64,000 bases of DNA from Viridibacterium sp035456105 (GTDB taxonomy: Bacteria > Pseudomonadota > Gammaproteobacteria > Burkholderiales > Rhodocyclaceae): positions 1 to 64,000 of the forward strand of contig DATIDV010000017.1 of assembly GCA_035456105.1 (NCBI GenBank). The letters are read 5' to 3'. The notes beneath the pieces are model-generated. The model made no database searches. It saw nothing but the letters and a program-made list of their open reading frames with translations, and had not been told where the DNA came from. The position numbers were made by a program, and so were the translations under genes. The first letter of the stretch is position 1. The number at the start of each line of letters is the position of its first letter. This document shows positions 57,209 to 64,000 of the stretch, in pieces.

Positions 57209-58819
57209 TCAGCGGAGCGGCAAGGCCTCAACCGCTACCTCGCGCGCCTGCATGACGACATCCCGCAGCGGGAACATCACCTGCACGTGCAGGCCACGGC
57301 CGGCCGGGTTGTCATGCAACGAGACTTCGCCGCCATGCCGTTCCGCCACCTCACGCACAATGGCCAGCCCCAGGCCGCTGCCTTCCGCACCGGTCCCCAG
57401 CACGCGGTAAAAGCGCTGAAACACCTTGCCACGCTCCTCGACCGAGATGCCCGGGCCATTGTCCATCACGCTCAGCATGGCGCATTCCGCGGCATCACCC
57501 TGCACACCGTCCTGTGTGTCGCGCTGCCACGGCGCACGCCGCAGAGCCACGGTCACCTGCCCGCCAGCGGGCGTGTACTTGATGGCGTTGTCGACCAGAT
57601 TGGTGAGCAGTTCGCGCAGCAGTACCTCGCTCCCTTCCAGATCGATGCAACGCTCCGCGCGCTCGCCTGAAGCAGAGACCTCCGCACCAAGATCGACGCC
57701 GAGATCGATCCCTTTCCTGAGCGCCAGCGGCACGCAGTCGGATACCGACTCACGTACCAGTTGCGCCATATCGACACGGCTGAAACTGTGCACGTTCTCG
57801 GAGCTGGCTTCGGCGCGTGCCAGGGACAGGAGTTGATTGATCAGGCGCGCCGCGCGCTCGGCACCCACCCAGGCACGCTGCAGTGCAGCGCGCATCTGAT
57901 CGGGTTCTGCCTCAGAGGTCGCCAATTCAATCTGCATCTTGAGGCCGGCCAGCGGCGTACGCATCTGATGCGCCGCGTCAGCAATGAAGTGCTGCTGTGC
58001 GTGCAGCAGACTGTCGAGTCGCGCCATCATGTCGTTGAAGGCGACGATCAGCGGCCGCACCTCCTCCGGCACGCTCTCCGGCGGAATCGGCGACAGGTCG
58101 CCGGGGCGCCGCTCGCGAATAAGCCCCTGCAGCCCCCCCAGCGGCGCGATACCGCGCGACAAGCCGAACCACACCAGCAGCACGGCCAGTGGAATGATGG
58201 CGAACTGCGGCAGCAGCACACCCGACACGATGCGCGATGACAGGCCGCTGCGCTTGTTGCGCGTCTCGGCGACCTGCACCACCGTGTAACGCTCGTCCGC
58301 AGCGAAAGCCGATCTTTTTGCCGTCGCCCCGCGCAGGGCCAGCGCGGCCACACGGATGTCTTCGCCGTGGATGTCGGCGTCACGGAAAACGATGTTGCCG
58401 ACGCTGCGCAACACCTCGTCATCGGGCGTCGGTACTTCACTGTCACCCGCCAGTAGACGACCATCCGGCGCGAGGATCTGGTAGTAAATCGTGTCTTCGG
58501 CGTCGGAGCGCAGCAGACGACTGGCTGAGCTCGAGAGTTCGATGTTCACGCTGCCATCGCTGGCCGTCAGCACCTGTCGCGACAAGGCGCGCACCTGATC
58601 CGCCAGAGCCTGATCGTAAGGCTGGTTGGCGATGTGCTGCGCGACGTCATACGTCAGGATGATGGAGATGGGCCACAGGAACAGCAGCGGCGCGAGCATC
58701 CAGTCGAGAATCTCGCCGAACAGCGAGTAGGAGCCCGAAGGTGCACCATCAGCGGTGCGTGCCCCTCCCCCATCGCGCAAGCGGTAGAGCAGGCGGGACA
58801 GGCGCAGATTAGCCAGCAT
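57209..58819 (-). CDS. TctE-like sensor histidine kinase
   Basis: A 536-residue membrane kinase. N-terminal membrane segment (about 40-63), 2CSK-type sensor ('ILTYDVAQHIANQPYDQALADQVRAL'), second segment (about 195-215), HAMP-like region, dimerisation 'QQHFIADAAHQMRTPLAGLKMQ' (phospho-His about 292), ATPase 'LTNLVDNAIKYTPAGG' and 'GSGLGLAIVREVAERHGG'. ATG 58819 gives a 29-nt gap after its regulator gene. It resembles kinases of tricarboxylate transport, but no tct transporter is adjacent. Confidence 0.9.
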   Translation of the reverse strand: MLANLRLSRLLYRLRDGGGARTADGAPSGSYSLFGEILDWMLAPLLFLWPISIILTYDVAQHIANQPYDQALADQVRALSRQVLTASDGSVNIELSSSASRLLRSDAEDTIYYQILAPDGRLLAGDSEVPTPDDEVLRSVGNIVFRDADIHGEDIRVAALALRGATAKRSAFAADERYTVVQVAETRNKRSGLSSRIVSGVLLPQFAIIPLAVLLVWFGLSRGIAPLGGLQGLIRERRPGDLSPIPPESVPEEVRPLIVAFNDMMARLDSLLHAQQHFIADAAHQMRTPLAGLKMQIELATSEAEPDQMRAALQRAWVGAERAARLINQLLSLARAEASSENVHSFSRVDMAQLVRESVSDCVPLALRKGIDLGVDLGAEVSASGERAERCIDLEGSEVLLRELLTNLVDNAIKYTPAGGQVTVALRRAPWQRDTQDGVQGDAAECAMLSVMDNGPGISVEERGKVFQRFYRVLGTGAEGSGLGLAIVREVAERHGGEVSLHDNPAGRGLHVQVMFPLRDVVMQAREVAVEALPLR

Positions 58820-58848
58820 GCTTGACCCGGGAGTGCCAGGAATGCGGC

Positions 58849-59529
58849 CTACAGGCTGTGAGTGGCATCCGGCTTTTCCAGGCAATAGCCCAGGCCGCGC
58901 ACCGTCGTGATGCGCAGACCACTCGTTTCCAGTTTCTTGCGCAAGCGGTGCACGTACACTTCGATGGCGTTGAGTGACACCTCCTCGCCCCAGCCGCAGA
59001 GGTGATCCACCAGATGTTCCTTGCTGACCAGCCTGCCCGCGCGCAGCAGCAGTACTTCCAGCACGCCGGCCTCGCGTGCAGACAGATCAAGCAGCTGATC
59101 GTCGACCGTCACGGTGCGGTCGGCCTGATCGTAGCGCAGGGCCCCCAGCGTAACGACGCGTGCCTGCCCCGTGCCGCGACGCGTCAAGGCACGCACGCGT
59201 GCTTCGAGTTCGGGAAGCGCAAAGGGTTTGGTGAGGTAATCGTCAGCGCCTGCATCGAGGCCCGTCACACGGTCCTGCACCGCATCGCGCGCAGTGAGAA
59301 TCAGCACAGGACAGGGAGATTTCCGATTGCGTAAGCGCTGCAGAACCTCGATGCCCGACATGCGCGGCAAGCCCAGGTCGAGCACTAACAGATCGTAGGG
59401 TTGCGAGGCCAGCGCCGCGTCTGCCTCCGTCCCTGTGGCGGCGTGGTCAACCGCATAGCCTGCACGCTTGAGCGCGCGCGTCAGTGCATCGGCTATGAGT
59501 TCGTCATCTTCGGCAATCAGGATGCGCAT
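58849..59529 (-). CDS. OmpR/PhoB-family response regulator
   Basis: A 226-residue regulator: receiver (1-115; acidic pocket 'EDDE', phospho-Asp in 'LLVLDLGLPRMSG', Lys in 'DDYLTKPFAL') and C-terminal winged helix (130-222; 'LLLRAGRLVSKEHLVDHLCGW', 'EVYVHRLRKKLETSGLRITTVRGLGYCL'). ATG 59529. It controls genes with the downstream TctE-like kinase (29-nt gap); targets unknown. Confidence 0.93.
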   Translation of the reverse strand: MRILIAEDDELIADALTRALKRAGYAVDHAATGTEADAALASQPYDLLVLDLGLPRMSGIEVLQRLRNRKSPCPVLILTARDAVQDRVTGLDAGADDYLTKPFALPELEARVRALTRRGTGQARVVTLGALRYDQADRTVTVDDQLLDLSAREAGVLEVLLLRAGRLVSKEHLVDHLCGWGEEVSLNAIEVYVHRLRKKLETSGLRITTVRGLGYCLEKPDATHSL

Positions 59530-59617
59530 GGCGGACGAAAGGGAGGGAATGGTCGCCAAGTGTAGCCCGGATGAGGCATCGCCGAATTCCGGAACGGCCC
59601 TTATGCGGGGCAAACGC

Positions 59618-60364
59618 TTAGGCCAGCCCTTCAACGTGACGCGCCAGTCGCTCGGGCAAGCCGGCAGCGCGTATTTTTTCGGCCGTTCTGGCGTACTCGT
59701 ACGGCACGCGGAAAAAACTCAGGCGGCACCGCTCCCGATCAAACAACGCATAACGCGCACCTACCTGACCGTCGCGCGGCTGACCGCAAGAGCCGACAAT
59801 GGCCAGCCAGTGGCGATGCGAGGGCAACGGGATCTCCACCTCCTCACGCGGACGTATCGGTGAAAAATAACCATGGTCACCCGCATGGTAGATCGCCGGG
59901 TCATGCACATGCCCGCTGAATACCCAGTGCGTGCCGGCCACGCGCAAGCTGCGCGCCGCTGCGTCGCCGTCGTAGATGTAGGTCCAGTTCTCGGGTGCAG
60001 CTGCGCTGGCATGCACCCAGGTCATGTCGTCTTCCTGCAGCAGCAGCGGCAGATCCGCCAGAAAACGCAGCTGCTGCGTAGCAAGGTGAGCGCGCGTCCA
60101 CTTCACGGATAGCTGTGCCACCTCGTTCATGGTGCTGACGATATTCAGGGCCACCGCATTGTCATGATTGCCCAGCACAGCCACGTCTCCCTGCGCCAGA
60201 GCTTGCTGGACGCGCTCGACTACGGCGACGGGATCTGGCCCATAGCCAACCAGATCGCCGAGAAACACATGACGATCAGCGCCTTGCGCAGCGGCATGGG
60301 CGAGAACAGCATCGAGCGCTTCGATGTTGCTGTGGATGTCGGCAATCAATGCGTACTTCGTCAC
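59618..60364 (-). CDS. Metallophosphoesterase (YfcE/MPP-like)
   Basis: A 248-residue phosphoesterase. 'ALIADIHSNIEALDAVL' (DxH), 'HVFLGDLVGYGPDP' (GDxxxxG), 'VAVLGNHDNAV' (GNHD), and later 'FSGHVHDP' (GHxH) form the two-metal centre. The GTG start at 60364 is chosen because the family N-terminus begins TKYALIADIH; upstream frame is unlike it. Substrate unknown. Confidence 0.88.
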   Translation of the reverse strand: MTKYALIADIHSNIEALDAVLAHAAAQGADRHVFLGDLVGYGPDPVAVVERVQQALAQGDVAVLGNHDNAVALNIVSTMNEVAQLSVKWTRAHLATQQLRFLADLPLLLQEDDMTWVHASAAAPENWTYIYDGDAAARSLRVAGTHWVFSGHVHDPAIYHAGDHGYFSPIRPREEVEIPLPSHRHWLAIVGSCGQPRDGQVGARYALFDRERCRLSFFRVPYEYARTAEKIRAAGLPERLARHVEGLA

Positions 60365-60382
60365 TGCGTGCTGCCCATCAAG

Positions 60383-60415
60383 AAAGAAAAATGGCCCGCA
60401 CAAGGTGCGGGCCAT
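60383..60415 (-). terminator. Rho-independent terminator of the MFS gene
   Basis: Minus strand: an 11-bp perfect stem ATGGCCCGCAC/GTGCGGGCCAT (loop CTT) followed by TTTTCTTTCTT. Lies 50 nt past the MFS stop and partly within the start region of the phosphoesterase gene leader. Confidence 0.85.
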
Positions 60416-60465
60416 TGCGATGCTAACACCGCAACACTCGAAACGAGCGCGCGTACTGGTTCGGA

Positions 60466-62109
60466 TCACTCGTGGTGAATCTCGCGATCCTTGGTTTCCG
60501 GCAGGAACAAGGTGCCGATGATCGCCGTGGCGACTGCCACCACGATCGGATACCACAGGCCGTAATAGACATCACCGGTTGCCGCAACCATGGCGAAGGC
60601 CGTGGTCGGCAGGAAGCCACCAAACCAGCCATTGCCGATGTGGTACGGCAGCGACATTGAGGTATAGCGGATCTTTGCCGGGAACAGCTCGACGAGCCAG
60701 GCGGCGATCGGGCCGTACACCAGGGTCACGTAGATCACCAGCACCGTCAGCAGGGCCCATACGGTCAGCTTGTCGATCTTCGCTGGATCGGCCTTGTCCG
60801 GATAGCCCGCATCCTTCAAGGCCGTACCGAGTGCCTTGTTGAACGCATCACCCTTACTCTTGGCGTCATCCTTGGAGAGACCCTGGCCCTCGTAGCCTTC
60901 GATCACGACGTCGCCGACCTTGATCTGCGATACGGCGCCCGGTGCAGCCGCCACATTGGCGTAATTCACCGACTTCTTGGCCAGAGTGCTCTTGGCGATG
61001 TCGCAGGAGCTGATGAATTTCGCCTTGCCCACCGGATCGAACTGGAAGGAACACGACGCCGGATCGGCCACGACGGAGACCGGCGCCTTGGCTTGGGCCG
61101 CGTACAGATCCGGATTGCCTGCAGCAGCAATGCCCTTGAAGATAGGGAAGTAGGTCAGCGCAGCGATGATGCAGCCGAACATGACGATGGGTTTGCGACC
61201 GATCTTGTCCGACAGCGAACCGAAGACGATGAAGAACGGCGTACCCGCCAGCAGCGCGGCAGCGATCAGCAGATTGGCGGTGGTTGCGTCAATCTTCAGC
61301 GTCTGCGTGAGGAAGAACAGGGCGTAGAACTGGCCCGTATACCACACTACAGCCTGCCCGGCGGTGGCACCGAACAAGGCAAGCAACACCACTTTCAGAT
61401 TGCCCCAGCGTCCGAAGGATTCGGTCAGTGGCGCCTTGGAGGACTTGCCTTCCGCCTTCATGCGGGCGAACACCGGCGACTCGGAAAGCTGCAGGCGAAT
61501 CCACACGGAAATTCCGAGCAAGACGATGGACAGGAGGAAGGGGATACGCCAGCCCCAGGCATCGAAGTCCTCAGGAGAGATGGCCGTACGCACACCGAGA
61601 ATCACCAGCAGGGACAGGAACAAACCAAGAGTAGCCGTGGTCTGGATCCAGCTCGTGAAGAAGCCGCGTTTGCCCTTGGGCGCATGCTCCGCCACATAGG
61701 TCGCCGCACCACCGTATTCACCGCCCAGCGCCAGACCTTGCAGCAGACGCAGTGAGATAAGGATGATCGGCGCCGCGACGCCGATGCTAGCGTACGAGGG
61801 CAGCAAGCCGACGATGAATGTCGACAAGCCCATGATCAGAATGGTCACGAGGAAGGTGTATTTGCGACCGATCAGATCGCCAAGACGGCCAAAGAAAATC
61901 GCGCCGAAAGGACGTACGGCAAAACCCGCAGCAAAAGCCAGCAGCGCAAAGATGAAACCGGTGGTTTCGTTAACGCCGGAAAAGAATTGCTTGGCGATGA
62001 CAGCCGCCAGCGAACCATACAGATAGAAGTCATACCACTCGAATACGGTACCGAGTGAGGACGCAAAAATGACTGTGCGTTCCTCCTTGGTAATGCCAGC
62101 TTGCGCCAT
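60466..62109 (-). CDS. MHS-family MFS transporter with a large central insert
   Basis: A 547-residue inner membrane protein, 12 hydrophobic segments. N-terminal 'SSLGTVFEWYDFYLYGSLA' and 'GAIFFGRLGDLIGRKYTFL' typify metabolite:H+ symporters. Between segments about 8 and 9 (residues ~350-460) is an Ala/Lys/Asp-rich insert with two Cys ('DPASCSFQFDP', 'FISSCDIAKS'), absent in ProP-type relatives. The start ATG 62109 has AAGGAGGAG SD at ideal distance. Substrate not predictable. Confidence 0.9.
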   Translation of the reverse strand: MAQAGITKEERTVIFASSLGTVFEWYDFYLYGSLAAVIAKQFFSGVNETTGFIFALLAFAAGFAVRPFGAIFFGRLGDLIGRKYTFLVTILIMGLSTFIVGLLPSYASIGVAAPIILISLRLLQGLALGGEYGGAATYVAEHAPKGKRGFFTSWIQTTATLGLFLSLLVILGVRTAISPEDFDAWGWRIPFLLSIVLLGISVWIRLQLSESPVFARMKAEGKSSKAPLTESFGRWGNLKVVLLALFGATAGQAVVWYTGQFYALFFLTQTLKIDATTANLLIAAALLAGTPFFIVFGSLSDKIGRKPIVMFGCIIAALTYFPIFKGIAAAGNPDLYAAQAKAPVSVVADPASCSFQFDPVGKAKFISSCDIAKSTLAKKSVNYANVAAAPGAVSQIKVGDVVIEGYEGQGLSKDDAKSKGDAFNKALGTALKDAGYPDKADPAKIDKLTVWALLTVLVIYVTLVYGPIAAWLVELFPAKIRYTSMSLPYHIGNGWFGGFLPTTAFAMVAATGDVYYGLWYPIVVAVATAIIGTLFLPETKDREIHHE

Positions 62110-62116
62110 GATTATC

Positions 62117-62125
62117 TCCTCCTTG
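62117..62125 (-). promoter_or_regulatory. Strong Shine-Dalgarno of the MFS gene
   Basis: AAGGAGGAG on the minus strand, 7 nt before the ATG at 62109, selects this start over the longer frame to 62145. Confidence 0.8.
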
Positions 62126-62447
62126 TTGTTATTCCGACCAGGCACCGGATCAATTGCACGAATTGCCTTCTGGCCGATCCGAGCTATGCCTGAGCCGCAG
62201 CCTAGGAGTCCACGCTTACTGCCAGCTTACGCGTTCAGCATGCAGCGCAGCAATCCAGGGCACTCCATGTACGTTATGGCGCTGACGGCGCTGACCGTAG
62301 CGCCATGTTGCATTGCATGAGCACACGAACAAATCTCTATCACGCAAGGCGCACGATGCGATCGGCGCGCGCCCTATAATGGGGGCTGCCGGTTTTTCGC
62401 TTCGTTTTTTGCCTTGTTTTTTGCCCGAACCCCGCTTTGACACACCC

Positions 62448-62759
62448 ATGAGCCAATACTTCAAGCATCACGTCTTTTTCTGCTGCAATCAGCGCGAAGC
62501 GCCCGATAGCTGCTGCAACAATCACGGCGCCAGCGAATTGCAGGCCTATGCCAAGAGCCGCATCTCGGCGCTGGGCCTCAAAGGGAAGGGCAATATCCGT
62601 ATCAACAAGGCAGGTTGCCTCGATCGCTGCGACGACGGCCCGGTGCTCGTGGTGTACCCGGATGGTGTGTGGTACACCTATGTGGACCAGTCGGACATCG
62701 ACGAAATCATCAGCGAACACCTGCAGCACGGTCGCATCGTGGAACGCCTGAAAATATGA
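62448..62759 (+). CDS. Thioredoxin-like [2Fe-2S] ferredoxin
   Basis: A 103-residue protein; start MSQYFKHHVFFCCNQ, with Cys at about 12-13 ('FFCCNQ') and 22-23 ('SCCNN'), and 'KAGCLDRCDDGPVLVVYPDGVWY' holding the later two cluster Cys. It matches Shethna-type/NuoE-fold ferredoxins. Function unknown. Its stop overlaps the hydrolase start (ATGA). Confidence 0.9.
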   Translation: MSQYFKHHVFFCCNQREAPDSCCNNHGASELQAYAKSRISALGLKGKGNIRINKAGCLDRCDDGPVLVVYPDGVWYTYVDQSDIDEIISEHLQHGRIVERLKI

Positions 62760-63424
62760 CATCTGCAACCCAGGCAGGTCCCGCACTGGTCGAAGGCCCG
62801 GTTGGCGCCATCGAAGTTCTCATCGACCTCGCTGCCGCACCACGCGGCATTGCGCTGGTCACCCATCCGCACCCGCTGTTCGGCGGCGCCAATACCAACA
62901 AGGTGGCCTACACGCTGGCGCGTACCTTGCGCGATCTCGGCTACATCGCCCTGCGCCCGAATTTTCGCGGCGTCGGCAAGACTGCGGGCGCACACGACAA
63001 CGGCAAGGGCGAAACGGACGACATGCTGGCCGTGCTCGAATGGGCCAAACAGCGCTGGCCGGAACTGGCCAGTGAGCCGGTGCTGCTGGCTGGCTTCTCG
63101 TTCGGCGCCTATGTGCAGACGCGTGTCGCCCTTCACCTGGCCGAGACGGGTCATCCTGCCAGACGGCTGATTCTCGTCGGCACCGCAGCCGGCCATGTCG
63201 AGGGTGCGCGACAGTACGACACCGGCGCAGTCGCTGCCGATACGCTGGTCATCCACGGCTCGAAGGATGAAACCGTGCCCTTGCCGAACGTACTTGCCTG
63301 GGCCGAACCACTGGAGCTGCCCGTCGTCGTCGTGGCAGGCGCGGATCATTTCTTCCACGGCCGCCTGCAGAACATTCGCGACATCATCAATCGCGCAATG
63401 CGCAACGAGGAGAAAGCTGCATGA
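62756..63424 (+). CDS. Alpha/beta hydrolase (dienelactone hydrolase-like)
   Basis: A 222-residue hydrolase. 'VTHPHPLFGGANTNKVAYTLAR' is the oxyanion-region motif; 'LLAGFSFGAYVQTRVALHL' has the GxSxG nucleophile (Ser about 115); 'IHGSKDETVPL' (Asp) and 'GADHFFHGRL' (His) complete the triad. It overlaps both neighbours by 4 nt, so the three genes are translated together. Substrate unknown. Confidence 0.9.
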   Translation: MTSATQAGPALVEGPVGAIEVLIDLAAAPRGIALVTHPHPLFGGANTNKVAYTLARTLRDLGYIALRPNFRGVGKTAGAHDNGKGETDDMLAVLEWAKQRWPELASEPVLLAGFSFGAYVQTRVALHLAETGHPARRLILVGTAAGHVEGARQYDTGAVAADTLVIHGSKDETVPLPNVLAWAEPLELPVVVVAGADHFFHGRLQNIRDIINRAMRNEEKAA

Positions 63425-64000
63425 AACTCATTGGCTCGCTGACCAGCCCCTATGTACGCAAGATACGTGTCTTGCTACTTGAGAAAAACATTCCCTTCGA
63501 ACTGGTCATCGACTCGCCGTGGGAGCCGAGCACGCGCGTGTCCGACTTCAACCCGCTGGGCAAGGTACCGGCACTGGTCACGGACGATGGCGAAACCCTG
63601 TTCGATTCAAACATCCTCGCCGAATACATCGAGTCACTCGCCTCGCCAGCCGGCACGCCGCAATTCCTCCCGAGCGAGCGGGCTGCAGCCCTGCGTGTCC
63701 GGCAGCTGGTCATGCTCGCCGACGGCATCAGCGACGCTGGCGTGGCCATTTTCCTCGAACGCAAGCGCCCGGCTGACAAACAGGACGCTGCGTGGATCGC
63801 ACGTCAGCAAGGCAAGATCGCACGCGGCCTCGATGCGCTGGAGAGCCGTGCCAGAGCCGCCACCTGGCTCGGCGTCGACAACATGAATCTGGCTGACATT
63901 GCTGCGTGCTGCACGCTGCTGTGGCTTGATCTACGCCTGACTGATCTGGCGTGGCGTGCAAGTCATCCGGCACTTGCCAGACTCGTCGAAACCCTCGCCG
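63421..64000 (+). CDS. Glutathione S-transferase family protein (3' end outside window)
   Basis: Open to the window edge (193 codons). N-terminal thioredoxin fold 'LIGSLTSPYVRKIRVLLLEKNIPFELV' with 'NPLGKVPALVTDDGETLFDSNILAEYIE' (cis-Pro and Ser-Asp/GSH-binding motifs), then the helical domain. It begins at the ATGA overlap with the hydrolase gene. Conjugation substrate unknown. Confidence 0.9.
   Translation, partial: MKLIGSLTSPYVRKIRVLLLEKNIPFELVIDSPWEPSTRVSDFNPLGKVPALVTDDGETLFDSNILAEYIESLASPAGTPQFLPSERAAALRVRQLVMLADGISDAGVAIFLERKRPADKQDAAWIARQQGKIARGLDALESRARAATWLGVDNMNLADIAACCTLLWLDLRLTDLAWRASHPALARLVETLA

Noticed and set aside
1..64000. tRNA, rRNA, tmRNA and riboswitch search by eye
   Set aside because: No cloverleaf, 16S/23S signature or known riboswitch core was recognised; a covariance-model scan would be decisive.

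Overview
The window looks like a chromosomal segment of a betaproteobacterium, probably related to the Rhodocyclales. Evidence: the housekeeping order rph - PP2C phosphatase - Ser/Thr kinase - yicC - (efflux insertion) - gmk - rpoZ - spoT, a DUF3460 gene after spoT, pyrE/xth divergent, an envelope protein with a PEP-CTERM tail, and secreted polysaccharide-active proteins with Ser or Ser/Ala linkers. The taxon is inference. No rRNA, tRNA, CRISPR array, intact insertion sequence or prophage was recognised.

Layout. 0-1 kb: the 3' end of a secreted pectate lyase with a poly-Ser linker and a carbohydrate-binding module. 1-9.8 kb: PEP-CTERM protein, acetate (SatP-type) transporter, amino-acid permease, PEBP-like protein, a lemA-TPM-TPM operon, cupin, YegD-like Hsp70, HDOD protein. 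9.9-12.3 kb: a WYL-domain regulator divergent from a 53-residue membrane protein and an unrecognised membrane/amphipathic protein; this is the least explained locus. 12.6-30.4 kb: transglutaminase, BamE-like lipoprotein, 4xPAS-GGDEF cyclase, DUF1615 lipoprotein, HPP-CBS protein, htpX, trhO, hemerythrin, pepN, a DsbA-like/nitroreductase pair, NYN protein, Lon-substrate-domain protein, MidA-like methyltransferase and small unknowns. 30.4-36 kb: pyrE, xth, an EamA exporter, then two lipoproteins with Ser/Ala linkers flanking a frameshifted pectate lyase remnant that is a paralogue of the enzyme at the left edge.

36-52 kb: ubiX, ybiT-like ABC-F ATPase, TPR protein, rph (with a 7-bp tandem repeat abutting its start codon), GNAT, PP2C phosphatase and Ser/Thr kinase, yicC, a three-gene efflux operon (DUF3302, HlyD, NodT), then gmk-rpoZ-spoT, DUF3460 and an exonuclease-GIY-YIG fusion. 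52-64 kb: a response regulator-EAL protein with a PAS histidine kinase, a flavin reductase, a TctE-like kinase/regulator pair, a phosphoesterase, an MHS-type MFS transporter, and a translationally overlapped ferredoxin / alpha-beta hydrolase / glutathione transferase operon cut by the right edge.

Themes: pectin degradation with secreted modular enzymes; second-messenger signalling (one diguanylate cyclase, one EAL phosphodiesterase, SpoT, HDOD, PP2C/kinase); envelope maintenance (HtpX, LemA/TPM, BamE-like, DUF1615). Dispersed REP/REPIN-type hairpins occur at about 12.4 kb and 34.2 kb.
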